From Bacteroidales bacterium (GTDB taxonomy: Bacteria; Bacteroidota; Bacteroidia; Bacteroidales; Bacteroidaceae): DNA of 42,691 nucleotides. Positions 7,490 to 14,417 of the stretch are shown here, in pieces. Where the stretch lies: contig SFFY01000016.1 in NCBI GenBank assembly GCA_004556745.1, positions 1 through 42,691 of the forward strand, written 5' to 3'. Within the stretch, counting starts at the first letter, position 1. Every line of letters begins with the position of its first letter. The position numbers and the translations under genes are program-made. The notes below the pieces were generated by a model. The model did not search any database, was not told the origin of the DNA, and saw nothing but the letters and a program-made list of their open reading frames with translations.

Positions 7490-8281
7490 CTAACGTAAAG
7501 ACGAGGGTAATCCCGTGCTGAGGTAATCGTGATAGCGTATTTTGTGTTTATAAATTTGAGGTCTTGATTTGAGGTTTATGGATTTTTTAATTCTGTAGAA
7601 CACGGTTTTTGTGATGCCAAATTTATTACAAAGCTCCTGCATCGGCATTTGAGCATTATAAGCATCAACGATGGCGGAAATGTTCAGATCGTCGCGGTTT
7701 TTGATGGGTACACGGTGCTTTCGAGCGTCAGCCTTATCTAAGGCGCGGCAAACGGTAGCTGTATGGCATCCGAGAGATTGGGCGATTTTTGTATTCGGCA
7801 TGCCTGATCTCGCAAGGCGTAAAATGGCATCTTGGCTTACATGGTAGTAAAACCCAAGTTTGTGGAGCGTCCTTAAAACAGTTGCCTTGTTCACGGAAAA
7901 TTTGAGTGCCAGCTCATCTGCGGACATACCGGATTTTGCAAAAGATAGAAGTTCATCTTCGTTTTCAACCTTGTTAATAATCCGGCCATCACCACCCTTT
8001 GTTGAGTTATAACCATCATAAAAAGAATTGTACGCAGCAATGTACTCGATTTCTTTTTGGTTAAGCAGCTCAAGAGGGATGCTGGACTCAAGCGTTTCTA
8101 CATAAAATTTATCTCTACCGTATTTGGTTACGGCATTGTAAAGTTTATAGTTTCGCCTGAGTTTTGCGGTGCTGGGCTTCATGTGGACCATAAATCTTTC
8201 ATGCACAGTCATTGTCGTTTGCCCGATGTAAACTTTATCGTTTACCGTGTTTTTGATGATGTAAATAGAACCTGTACGCAT
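7490..8281 (-). CDS. GIY-YIG homing endonuclease, antisense within the intron
   Basis: 263 residues, start at 8281 with GAGGTGAT upstream. The N-terminal domain (about 1-95) has SIYIIKNTVNDKVYIGQT, the GIY-YIG core in its IY/YIG form, an Arg in HERFMVH, and Glu in QKEIEYIAAYNS, the metal residue. The rest is a chain of helix-turn-helix units for site recognition (SADELALKFSVNKATVLRTL, PNTKIAQSLGCHTATVCRAL, PMQELCNKFGITKTVFYRI). It should cut intron-less alleles of the PAPS-reductase gene. It is coded against the exon strand, and its last codons overlap the P4-P5 core of the intron, so that stretch serves both ribozyme and protein. It is more AT-rich than its surroundings. Confidence 0.93.
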   Translation of the reverse strand: MRTGSIYIIKNTVNDKVYIGQTTMTVHERFMVHMKPSTAKLRRNYKLYNAVTKYGRDKFYVETLESSIPLELLNQKEIEYIAAYNSFYDGYNSTKGGDGRIINKVENEDELLSFAKSGMSADELALKFSVNKATVLRTLHKLGFYYHVSQDAILRLARSGMPNTKIAQSLGCHTATVCRALDKADARKHRVPIKNRDDLNISAIVDAYNAQMPMQELCNKFGITKTVFYRIKKSINLKSRPQIYKHKIRYHDYLSTGLPSSLR

Positions 8282-8298
8282 ATTATCACCTCAATAAC

Positions 8299-8327
8299 AT
8301 TGTACACCAAACACGCAAAAAACGCAA
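8299..8327 (-). promoter_or_regulatory. Promoter of the antisense homing endonuclease
   Basis: Reading leftward, TTGCGT (8322-8327) and TACAAT (8299-8304) are separated by exactly 17 bases and lie 18 bases before the endonuclease start codon. This would let the endonuclease be expressed independently of the host gene. Confidence 0.7.
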
Positions 8328-8449
8328 GTTCAGTGTAACGACTATGGGGGTTGCCCCAGTAGGCCAGAGGATGAGTTACTGGTCGAAGCGCACTGCATCT
8401 CCTTGAGATGAAGAGATAGTCTGGGCCATTGGAAACAATGGAATAACTG

Positions 8450-8644
8450 TGTATGCTCTGCGGTTTCGGGGCGCACCTTGAAAAGGGCGAAAACCGCTTC
8501 GAGCGCATGAAGCACACGCACCAGAAGCACTACGACTTCTGCATCGGCGGTGGGGCTTACGATCCTGCTGACGGGATGTGGAAGCCGAACGAAAAGGGCC
8601 TCGGCTATGGCCGAGTGCTCGACTACATCGGAGTGAGGTATTGA
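8450..8644 (+). CDS. PAPS-reductase/ATP-pyrophosphatase family protein, exon 2
   Basis: The 64-codon second exon begins with TGT and encodes CMLCGFG...EKGENRFERMK, a Tyr-Asp-Phe-Cys segment and a C-terminal YGRVLDYIGVRY. CMLC completes the four-Cys cluster whose first half (CTGC) ends exon 1, so the intron sits in the middle of the metal site, the most conserved part of the gene. It has no start codon or ribosome site of its own and depends on splicing. Confidence 0.88.
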   Translation, partial: CMLCGFGAHLEKGENRFERMKHTHQKHYDFCIGGGAYDPADGMWKPNEKGLGYGRVLDYIGVRY

Positions 8645-8646
8645 CC

Positions 8647-8832
8647 ATGTACATCGGCGAACCATTTAGCTGGAAGCCTGCCGCATTTGAGGGCAGCAAC
8701 GGCATTATGAGCGTGACCACGAAAGAGACGACTGCGCACGGGCGCGTCGTCTACATCAACGAGGCGCACCGCTACTTTACGGCGGATGCGGATATCAACG
8801 GAAATAAGCTCAGAGAGAGCTTTAAATTTTAA
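8647..8832 (+). CDS. Small hypothetical protein
   Basis: 61 residues, ATG at 8647 two bases after the PAPS-reductase stop. It is beta-rich (GRVVYINEAHRYFTAD, NGNKLRESFKF) with a short aromatic N-terminus. No family recognised with certainty. The close spacing implies co-translation with the gene before. Confidence 0.6.
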   Translation: MYIGEPFSWKPAAFEGSNGIMSVTTKETTAHGRVVYINEAHRYFTADADINGNKLRESFKF

Positions 8833-8855
8833 CAAAAATCAGGAGGGATTTCATC

Positions 8856-9146
8856 ATGAACACCAACCAGGACTATATCGTTCGCTGCGACCGCGCAGGC
8901 GTTTTCTTTGGCAAGATCAAGGAACGCAACGGCTCCGAGGTCACCATGACCGAGGTGCGCAAGCTGTGGAGTTGGGACGGCGCGTGCGCCGTGGAGCAGT
9001 TGGCACAGGATGGCACAAAAGCACCGGGCAACTGCTGTTTTACTGTGACGATCCATGAAATGACCGTGCTGGGCGCGATTCAGATTATCCCGTGCACGGA
9101 TGCGGCATCGGTATCGCTTCGCGGTGTAAAGGAGTGGAAGGTATAA
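8856..9146 (+). CDS. DUF6948-like phage protein
   Basis: 96 residues after a clean AGGAGG site. The sequence MNTNQDYIVRCDRAGVFFG, then a Lys/Arg-rich loop, KLWSWDGACAVEQLAQDGT and IIPCTDAASVSLRGVKEWKV, matches a small family common in Gram-positive phages (DUF6948-like by memory). Function unknown. Its stop overlaps the ATG of the next gene (TAATG), so the two are coupled. Confidence 0.65.
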   Translation: MNTNQDYIVRCDRAGVFFGKIKERNGSEVTMTEVRKLWSWDGACAVEQLAQDGTKAPGNCCFTVTIHEMTVLGAIQIIPCTDAASVSLRGVKEWKV

Positions 9147-9844
9147 TGCTTGATGATAAGGTCAAGGCATTCCTATCAGTGAGCTCCGGCTCCGGCTCCG
9201 GCTACGACGACGTCTACGGCTCCGGCTCCGGCTCCGGCGACGGCTCCGGCTACGGCTACGGCTCCGGCTCCGGCTACGGCTCCGGCTCCGGCTCCGGCTT
9301 CGGCTCCGGCTACGGCTCCGGCTACGGCTCCGGCTCCGGCTACGGCTCCGGCTACGACGACGGCTACGACGACGGCATTAAAAGTTTCAATGGAGAAAAG
9401 GTCTATCTAATTGACGGCGTGAACACGCTGATTCATTCCGTGCGCGGCAACATTGCGCACGGAGCGATCTTGAACGGCGATTTGACGCTCACGCCGTGCT
9501 ACATCGTCAAGCAGGACGGGTTTTTTGCGCACGGCGAAACGCTACGAGAAGCAATGGAGGACTTGCGCGATAAGCTTCTTGAGGATATGCCGGAAGATGA
9601 TCGCATTGAGATGTTCTTGAGTGAGACAGACCGCGAGAAAACGTATCCGACGCAGTACTTTTACGACTGGCATCACCGATTGACCGGCTCGTGCGACATG
9701 GGGCGGAAGCAGTTTGCCAGAGACCACGGTGTCGACCTCGAGCATGGCATCATGACGCTGACGGAGTTTTTGGAGCTGACAAAAGACGCTTATGGCGGAG
9801 ATGTGATTCGCAAAGTGATTAGTAAGATGCAGGAGGTAGAGTGA
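9146..9844 (+). CDS. DUF7666-like protein with an N-terminal Gly-Ser-Tyr repeat
   Basis: 232 residues. After MLDDKVKAFLS comes about 65 residues of Gly-Ser/Gly-Tyr/Asp-Asp dipeptides, then a globular domain: VYLIDGVNTLIHSVRGNIAHG, CYIVKQDGFFAHGETLREAM, a Glu/Asp-rich helix, WHHRLTGSCDMGRKQFARDHG and MTLTEFLELTKDAYGGDVI. The globular part matches a small-protein family of phages and bacteria with no known activity (DUF7666-like by memory). The repeat is unusual for the family. It may be a flexible or phase-separating linker. Its coding DNA is a hexanucleotide repeat that could change length without a frame shift. Confidence 0.7.
   Translation: MLDDKVKAFLSVSSGSGSGYDDVYGSGSGSGDGSGYGYGSGSGYGSGSGSGFGSGYGSGYGSGSGYGSGYDDGYDDGIKSFNGEKVYLIDGVNTLIHSVRGNIAHGAILNGDLTLTPCYIVKQDGFFAHGETLREAMEDLRDKLLEDMPEDDRIEMFLSETDREKTYPTQYFYDWHHRLTGSCDMGRKQFARDHGVDLEHGIMTLTEFLELTKDAYGGDVIRKVISKMQEVE
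9184..9375 (+). repeat. Hexanucleotide (GGCTCC/GGCTAC) tandem repeat
   Basis: About 190 bases made almost entirely of GGCTCC and GGCTAC, with GACGAC interruptions near both ends. The unit is two codons, so gain or loss of units would keep the reading frame. All Ser codons in the repeat are TCC and all Tyr codons TAC, which points to recent expansion by slippage. Confidence 0.9.
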
Positions 9845-10317
9845 TGGAACGCCTGACATTTGAGGGGAACTTCTGCGACATCGCGCAATGTAGGGATCTT
9901 CCGTGCCCGTGTAACGGCGAGTGCTCCCAGCGGAAGGTGTGGGAGCGACTGAAAGCCTACGAGGACACGGGGCTGACGCCGGAACAGTGCGAAAACGAAA
10001 AGGCCATCGTCGAATCCGCCTTTAGTGATGACACGTCAAAGGCAGAGCGGATTCGGGAGCTGTTGAAGGCCGACAAGGACGGGCGGATGGTGGTGCTGCC
10101 GTGCAAGGTGGGAGATACGGTGTATTTCAGGACCTACGACTGCAACGGGACGGTAGACCTTGGCATTCAGCCCCACAAGGTCACGGCCATTGTGGGGCAC
10201 GCCATTGTCCGTGGGGAGTATACCGATGTCGGGCTGTCGCAGGGTCAGTATGGAGTAAGCTGGTTCCTCACCCGCGAGGAAGCGGAATCGGCATTGGAGG
10301 CGATGAAGGATGAATGA
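9844..10317 (+). CDS. Phage hypothetical protein with Cys-rich N-terminus and SH3-like C-terminus
   Basis: 157 residues; ATG 9844 preferred to GTG 9841 because GGAGGTAG lies at a better distance. The N-terminal part is MERLTFEGNFCDIAQC with a Cys-rich segment (CPCNGEC). A helix LKAYEDTGLTPEQCE and a linker follow. The C-terminal part VVLPCKVGDTVYF ... ALEAM reads as a small beta-barrel. This domain pair is common in clostridial phages and prophages; function unknown. Confidence 0.65.
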   Translation: MERLTFEGNFCDIAQCRDLPCPCNGECSQRKVWERLKAYEDTGLTPEQCENEKAIVESAFSDDTSKAERIRELLKADKDGRMVVLPCKVGDTVYFRTYDCNGTVDLGIQPHKVTAIVGHAIVRGEYTDVGLSQGQYGVSWFLTREEAESALEAMKDE

Positions 10318-10495
10318 CCTGAAACCTTGCCCGTTCTGCGGCGGTAAAGCACGGCTATTTGTAGGTGATGGCGTGAGAGTAATTTGCTCTAAATGCTATG
10401 CAGGCACAATGGTTCGGACGGACAACATAGAAAGCGACAGCAACTCCGTAGAAAAGGTAATCGAAGCATGGAACAGGAGGGTTGACAATGGCTGA
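10310..10495 (+). CDS. Lar-family restriction alleviation protein (putative)
   Basis: 61 residues. LKPCPFCGGKARL ... VICSKCYAGT ... VEKVIEAWNRRV is the Lar signature: a zinc ribbon of two CxxC pairs and the closing AWNRR. Lar of the Rac prophage modulates type I restriction by stimulating host modification; here the role is inferred from family. The gene overlaps both neighbours by 8 bases. It fits with the methyltransferases elsewhere in this early operon as anti-restriction functions. Confidence 0.8.
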   Translation: MNDLKPCPFCGGKARLFVGDGVRVICSKCYAGTMVRTDNIESDSNSVEKVIEAWNRRVDNG

Positions 10496-10811
10496 ATACA
10501 TTGAGCGTGAAGCGATAAGCGAAGGAATAAGAAAATATTATTACAAAAATCCTCCGAATTTTTCCTATGGGGAAGGGTTTGACCGTGGTCTTGATAGAGC
10601 GCAAAGAGCAATACTCGACGCTCCAGCCGCCGACGTTGCCCCAGTGCGGCATGGGCGGTGGATTGAACCGTCACGCTTGTACTACGGTGCGAAGCAGTAT
10701 GAGTGTTCTCTTTGTTACTCAGATACATTTTGGAAGAAACACGGCATCACTGAGAAATATCCACACTGCCCAAATTGTGGATGCCGCATGGACGGAGGTG
10801 ATGATGAATGA
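10488..10811 (+). CDS. Zinc-ribbon phage protein
   Basis: 107 residues; ATG 10488 with AGGAGGG upstream. MAEYIEREAISEGIRKYYY, ILDAPAADVAPVRHGRWI, then CSLC and CPNCGCRMDGGDDE form the widely seen phage layout of an N-terminal helix, a PAADV...GRW linker and a C-terminal zinc ribbon. Function unknown. The gene downstream, an HNH endonuclease, ends in a near-copy of this C-terminal tail (CGAKMDGGD). Confidence 0.7.
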   Translation: MAEYIEREAISEGIRKYYYKNPPNFSYGEGFDRGLDRAQRAILDAPAADVAPVRHGRWIEPSRLYYGAKQYECSLCYSDTFWKKHGITEKYPHCPNCGCRMDGGDDE

Positions 10812-11344
10812 GTGGGATTAAGGGAGCAAACGCTGGAGAAAAATGTGCGCGTTATGTACACGGAGAAACCAAAACACGTTTGCACAAAATTTGGGAATCT
10901 ATGATTGCACGATGCGAATACGAAAAACATCCTTATTATGCAGATTATGGAGGAAGAGGAATAACAGTATGTGACGAATGGCACAGCTATATCGAGTTTA
11001 GAGACTGGGCGATTACACACGGATATAATGATGATTTGACAATAGATCGTATCAAAAACGAAAAAGGCTATGATGCAAGCAATTGCAGATGGGCAACTAT
11101 GCGAGAACAGCAAAATAACAAACGGTCAAATCATATTGTTTATCTTGGAGAAATTGGGCATACAATCAGCGAATGGTCTGAAATTCTTGGTATAGGTAAA
11201 ACGACTATAAGGATGAGGATTGAAAGCGGTTGGTCAGATGAAGACGCACTTACCGTTCCAGTAAGAAAAAGAACGAGAGGATATAGGACGTCAGCTTCGT
11301 GTGGCGCAAAGATGGACGGAGGTGACAGCGATGAGGCTGATTGA
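10808..11344 (+). CDS. HNH-type homing endonuclease, copy 1
   Basis: 178 residues, ATG overlapping the previous stop. The core motif is LHKIWESMIARC ... GGRGITVCDEW ... FRDWAITHGY ... LTIDRIKNEKGYDASNCRWAT, an HNH-like phage fold. The C-terminal DNA-binding unit TISEWSEILGIGKTTIRMRI ... GWSDEDAL resembles NUMOD-type helices. The last 18 residues (SASCGAKMDGGDSDEAD) are a zinc-ribbon tail like that of the gene before, not part of the endonuclease. It is AT-rich compared with its neighbours, a sign of transfer. It has no promoter of its own. Same family as the genes at 35637 and 41130. Confidence 0.88.
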   Translation: MSGIKGANAGEKCARYVHGETKTRLHKIWESMIARCEYEKHPYYADYGGRGITVCDEWHSYIEFRDWAITHGYNDDLTIDRIKNEKGYDASNCRWATMREQQNNKRSNHIVYLGEIGHTISEWSEILGIGKTTIRMRIESGWSDEDALTVPVRKRTRGYRTSASCGAKMDGGDSDEAD

Positions 11345-11567
11345 TGCGGACACGATCTGTGAAGGCATGGTTAAAGGATGGCAAACAGTGCTTATCAAGG
11401 CTCAAGTTGATAACGCTCCAACCGTCGATGCCGTAGTCGTGACGCGCTGCAAGGGCTGCAAGTATTACAAGCCGGATGAATACGAAGGCGGATGTGATTT
11501 GGCCGGTGGGCTACCGTATGTAAAAGCTGACGATTTTTGCAGCTACGGTGAGCCGAAGGAGGGATAA
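11331..11567 (+). CDS. Small zinc-binding hypothetical protein
   Basis: 78 residues; ATG 11331 follows GGAGGTGACAGCG and lies inside the end of the HNH gene. MRLIDADTICEGM, NAPTVDAVVV, CKGCKYYKPDEYEGGCD and ADDFCSYGEP follow the common phage pattern of LIDAD start, APTVDA linker and C-terminal Cys knuckle. It is probably structurally related to the zinc-ribbon gene at 10488. Function unknown. Confidence 0.7.
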   Translation: MRLIDADTICEGMVKGWQTVLIKAQVDNAPTVDAVVVTRCKGCKYYKPDEYEGGCDLAGGLPYVKADDFCSYGEPKEG

Positions 11568-11568
11568 C

Positions 11569-11733
11569 ATGCTGACAATCACGATTAAAGCCAACGTCCC
11601 CGCCTCCGATGCGCAGGGCATCAAGGAGCGCATCGCCATGGATATCGAGCGATATGGAGACTGCAAGGTCGTGAGCATCACGAGCGACCGGTGGCGAGAA
11701 GAACAGATGAAAATGGAAGGAGCCAAGCTATGA
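11569..11733 (+). CDS. Small hypothetical protein
   Basis: 54 residues after AAGGAGGG; MLTITIKANVPASDAQGIKE and DCKVVSITSDRW suggest a small alpha/beta fold with a hydrophobic strand. Its ending helix is charged. ATGA overlap with the coiled-coil gene downstream. No family recognised. Confidence 0.6.
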   Translation: MLTITIKANVPASDAQGIKERIAMDIERYGDCKVVSITSDRWREEQMKMEGAKL

Positions 11734-12119
11734 GCATCAACGTAAAGAAGTACACCAAAGACCAGATGGCAAAGATGGCGGAGGACGCGCATGCGGAAGT
11801 GCAGGAGTTGAGGCGGGTAAACGCCGCGCTGACTGAACAGATTAGCCAGATGAACGGCGAGACCATCACACGAGAGAATGTGATCGCAAACCTGAAAGCG
11901 GACGCAGATGCGCTGCGAAATAAGCTCACTGACACTGAGGCGGCCCTTGGGCGAGCAAATGACGAGCTCGCTTTTAAGCAAGAGACCCTTAATGTAATGC
12001 GTAACAGGTGCTACAACGCCGATCAGCGCGCCAAGTACGCAGAATCCCACCCGTGGCGGAATCTGTGGGCGTGGGTGAAGAGAAAGCTCGGTGGTGAGAG
12101 GAATGAGCACGTTTCCTGA
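11730..12119 (+). CDS. Coiled-coil protein
   Basis: 129 residues. Most of the length (about 8-95) is a heptad-rich helix (AEVQELRRVNAALTEQI, LKADADALRNKLTDTEAALG), followed by a short basic and Trp-rich end (WRNLWAWVKRKL) that could sit on a membrane surface. No catalytic motif. Overlaps the HTH gene that follows by 17 bases. Confidence 0.65.
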   Translation: MSINVKKYTKDQMAKMAEDAHAEVQELRRVNAALTEQISQMNGETITRENVIANLKADADALRNKLTDTEAALGRANDELAFKQETLNVMRNRCYNADQRAKYAESHPWRNLWAWVKRKLGGERNEHVS

Positions 12120-12321
12120 TCGGCTGCGGAGATTGCGCGAACGGCACCAACTAAAGCGCTGCGTGCTATCTGAGCTGTGCGGGCTGAACCGTAACACAAT
12201 TAAGCGCTACGAGATGGGGACGCAGAAACCGTCAATGGACGCGCTGATAAGCATTGCTGACTATTTTGGCGTGTCGATTGATTATCTGCTCGGTCGATCG
12301 GACTACCCAAAAAGTTTATAA
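12103..12321 (+). CDS. XRE-family transcriptional regulator
   Basis: 72 residues. FPDRLRRLRERHQLKRCVLSE ... LNRNTIKRYEMGTQKPSMDAL is an HTH_3 domain and FGVSIDYLLGRSDYP the typical end seen in stand-alone XRE regulators. It is the last gene before the gene-less stretch and terminase. A perfect 18-base palindrome begins 16 bases after its stop and may be its operator. It may control the switch to late genes; this is inference. Confidence 0.85.
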   Translation: MSTFPDRLRRLRERHQLKRCVLSELCGLNRNTIKRYEMGTQKPSMDALISIADYFGVSIDYLLGRSDYPKSL

Positions 12322-12814
12322 AAATTTTTTTGCAAAACTCACTTATAAGTGAGTCAGGGTATTGCAATTATGGGAGAATTGAGCCGCAGAGGTGTAAAAG
12401 CCTTTGCGGTTCTCTCATTTATGGCGTTTACCTCCTGCGCCATAGCGGGGCGCGGTGCTTTCCATCTTTTCACACCGCCCTCGCGATATGCCGCACGCGC
12501 GATGCAGCCCACGATCAGGGTCGAGAGGTCGCACCTCTCATGCGGCACAGAACCCCGCGCACCTCTCAACGATGTGTCCCAGCGGGGACATATGCGGCGT
12601 GCAGAAGCAGAAGCGAAAGCAATGGCTATAGGCAACATTGCGGACGTGTGGCGGATCAATACCACCTCGCCGCTCCAAAAGCGGATCGCCGCTGCCGAGG
12701 GGAATATATCACCTGAAAGTGCGGCAAGTGTAGCCCTTCTGGGCGGGGAAAGTCTGCTATGTAAGGCCAAGGGGTGGGGGCTGGTAGCAAATAAAAGCGG
12801 CGAGGTGGTGATGA
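12322..12814. other. 493-bp gene-less, structure-rich region before terS (candidate packaging site or leader RNA)
   Basis: No convincing gene on either strand; the two long open frames here lack coding features. It contains an 18-base palindrome (12337-12354), a long hairpin at 12375-12416, an enclosing inverted repeat TGCCGCA/TGCGGCA (12489-12495, 12541-12547), a perfect 7-bp hairpin GAGAGGT-CGC-ACCTCTC (12523-12539), an 11-base direct repeat CGCACCTCTCA (12530-12540, 12558-12568) and a 9-bp hairpin (12572-12593). Such clustered repeats beside terS are typical of cos or pac sites; a structured late leader RNA is the alternative. Confidence 0.55.
12337..12354. promoter_or_regulatory. Perfect 18-bp palindrome, probable operator
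   Basis: ACTCACTTATAAGTGAGT is its own reverse complement. It lies 16 bases after the XRE regulator gene at 12103 and before the packaging genes, a likely binding site for a dimeric HTH protein. A TATAAG element lies at its centre. Confidence 0.65.
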
Positions 12815-13186
12815 GTGGCATTAACAGCAAAGCAAGAACGATTTGTGCAAGAATATCTTGTGGATTTGAATGCCACACAGGCAGCCGCAAGAGCAGGGTA
12901 TAAGAACGCCGAGAAAGGCAGGCAGTTAGTTACGAATAGTAACGTTTCTGCTGCTATCCAAAAAGCAAAGGCGGAAAGGCAGAAGCGGACGGAAGTAACG
13001 CAGGACTATGTGATTGAAAAGCTGAAAGAAATCGCGGACAAGCCTGCGTCTGATTGCACAGAAAGTGATCTGAAATATGCGAACAAGCTAAAGGCACTTG
13101 AAATGCTTGCAAAGCATACAGGAGTGTTTGATAAGCAAGACAATTCCGGCACTGATTCCGTCGTTAAGGTGATTATCGATGTCTGA
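12815..13186 (+). CDS. terS: Terminase small subunit
   Basis: 123 residues from GTG 12815, with GAGGTGGTGAT before it. LTAKQERFVQEYLVDLNATQAAARAGYK is the characteristic N-terminal HTH of terminase small subunits (Terminase_2 type). VIEKLKEIA follows, and a C-terminal acidic tail leads into KVIIDV. It recognises the packaging site, probably in the repeat-rich DNA just upstream, and hands it to TerL, whose ATG overlaps this gene by eight bases. Confidence 0.95.
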   Translation: MALTAKQERFVQEYLVDLNATQAAARAGYKNAEKGRQLVTNSNVSAAIQKAKAERQKRTEVTQDYVIEKLKEIADKPASDCTESDLKYANKLKALEMLAKHTGVFDKQDNSGTDSVVKVIIDV

Positions 13187-14417
13187 TATCCTCTTGTCAG
13201 AGAAAATCGGCCCTGCGTTTTATAACATTGCGCATGACATTTTCCATCATGAGCACACGCACTACGATTTTAGCGGCGGACGCGGTTCGTTGAAATCGTC
13301 CACGGTGTCTGTACTCGTGCCGCTGCTGCTGATAAACAATCCGGGGACACATGCGCTGGTGCTGCGCAAAGTGGCAAACACAATACGCGATAGCGTGTAT
13401 GCGCAGTATATTTGGGCAATAGGCGAATTGGGCATGGCGGCGTATTGGGAAGCAAAAGTCTCCCCGATGGAGCTGATCTATAAGCCGACAGGACAGAAGA
13501 TTATGTTCCGTGGCGCTGACGATCCCATGAAAATCAAGTCCATCAAGGTGCCTTTTGGCTACATCGCCGTGACGCACTTTGAGGAAAAAGACCAGTTTGC
13601 TGGACGCGCTGAAATCAGAAACATATTGCAGTCTACAATGCGCGGAGGCTCTAAATACTGGAACTTTGAAAGTTATAACCCGCCTATCAGCCGCGACAAC
13701 TGGGCAAACAAAGACAGCCTTGAAGAACGACCTGATAGGCTTTGCCACAAGTCAACATACCTTGAAGCGCCGAAAGAATGGCTTGGTGAACAGTTTCTCG
13801 CAGAGGCTGAACACCTGAAAGAGGTTGATGAAAGGGCATACCAGCACGAATATCTTGGTGTTCCTGTTGGCAACGGAGGAAACGTTTTTGAGAATATTGA
13901 ACTGCGAGAAATCACAGACGATGAAATTTCGCACTTTGACAGAATTTATCAGGGCGTTGACTGGGGATATTTTCCTGACCCGTTTGCGTTTATTCGCCTT
14001 TATTACGACAAGACGCGAGAAACGATATATTTAATTGACGAAATCTATCAAAACAAGTTGTCAAACGCTGAAAGCTCAGAAATGATAAAAGCGAAAGGCT
14101 ACACTGATGCTTATATTATTTGCGACAGTGCCGAGCCTAAAAGCATTGCAGACTTCAGGGCTGCTGGACTTCCCGCAAAAGCGGCTGTAAAGGGACCTGA
14201 CAGCGTTTCTTACGGTATAAAGTGGCTGCAACGAAGAAAGATAGTTATTGACAGGAAAAGAACGCCAAACGCATACAATGAGTTTGTGAATTACGAATAT
14301 GACACTGATAGAGATGGTAACTTTATTAGCGGTTATCCTGACGAAAACAACCATTTGCTCGACTGCACAAGATATGCCGTTGAGCCTATCAGCCGCAGAA
14401 TGGGAGTAATTGCATGA
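13179..14417 (+). CDS. terL: Terminase large subunit (PBSX/Terminase_3 type)
   Basis: 412 residues. The ATPase half shows a Walker A-like GGRGSLKSS near residue 32, YIAVTHFEEKDQF as Walker B with its Glu, and KYWNFESYNPP as the coupling motif. The nuclease half has the RNase H-type acids in GVDWGYFPDPFAF, ICDSAEP and LLDCTRYAVEP. It pumps DNA into the prohead and cuts it. From about 13.5 kb the codon use is more AT-rich than in the early genes, and this continues through the portal gene. Confidence 0.97.
   Translation: MSDILLSEKIGPAFYNIAHDIFHHEHTHYDFSGGRGSLKSSTVSVLVPLLLINNPGTHALVLRKVANTIRDSVYAQYIWAIGELGMAAYWEAKVSPMELIYKPTGQKIMFRGADDPMKIKSIKVPFGYIAVTHFEEKDQFAGRAEIRNILQSTMRGGSKYWNFESYNPPISRDNWANKDSLEERPDRLCHKSTYLEAPKEWLGEQFLAEAEHLKEVDERAYQHEYLGVPVGNGGNVFENIELREITDDEISHFDRIYQGVDWGYFPDPFAFIRLYYDKTRETIYLIDEIYQNKLSNAESSEMIKAKGYTDAYIICDSAEPKSIADFRAAGLPAKAAVKGPDSVSYGIKWLQRRKIVIDRKRTPNAYNEFVNYEYDTDRDGNFISGYPDENNHLLDCTRYAVEPISRRMGVIA

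Larger units (their letters stand above)
7387..8449 (+). ncRNA. Group I self-splicing intron in the PAPS-reductase gene
   Basis: The host protein is interrupted between CTGCQRTG and CMLCGFG, exactly between codons GGT and TGT. The exon ends in T (7386) and the intron in G (8449), as group I introns require. Visible helices: P1, exon CAGGT (7382-7386) with GCTTG (7402-7406); a hairpin at 7459-7474; P4, 7479-7483 with 7512-7516; P5, 7487-7491 with 7504-7508; a P8-like hairpin at 8396-8410; the S-type motif AAGAGATAGTCTGGG at 8411-8425; and P9 with a GAAA loop at 8426-8441. The intron carries a GIY-YIG gene on the opposite strand. P3 and P7 pairings were not resolved by eye. Confidence 0.88.

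Noticed and set aside
9184..9375. The tandem repeat as a CRISPR array
   Set aside because: Units are six bases without spacers and lie within an open reading frame; no CRISPR or Cas gene occurs in the window.
12354..12890. A 178-codon minus-strand open frame in the same region
   Set aside because: It covers the terS start on the other strand, has no ribosome site and no family resemblance; GC-rich DNA gives such frames by chance.
12349..12903. A 184-codon plus-strand open frame over the gene-less region and the start of terS
   Set aside because: It has no ribosome site, has mixed residue content without protein features, and overlaps the clear terS gene in another frame. The region is full of hairpins, which explains the lack of stops.
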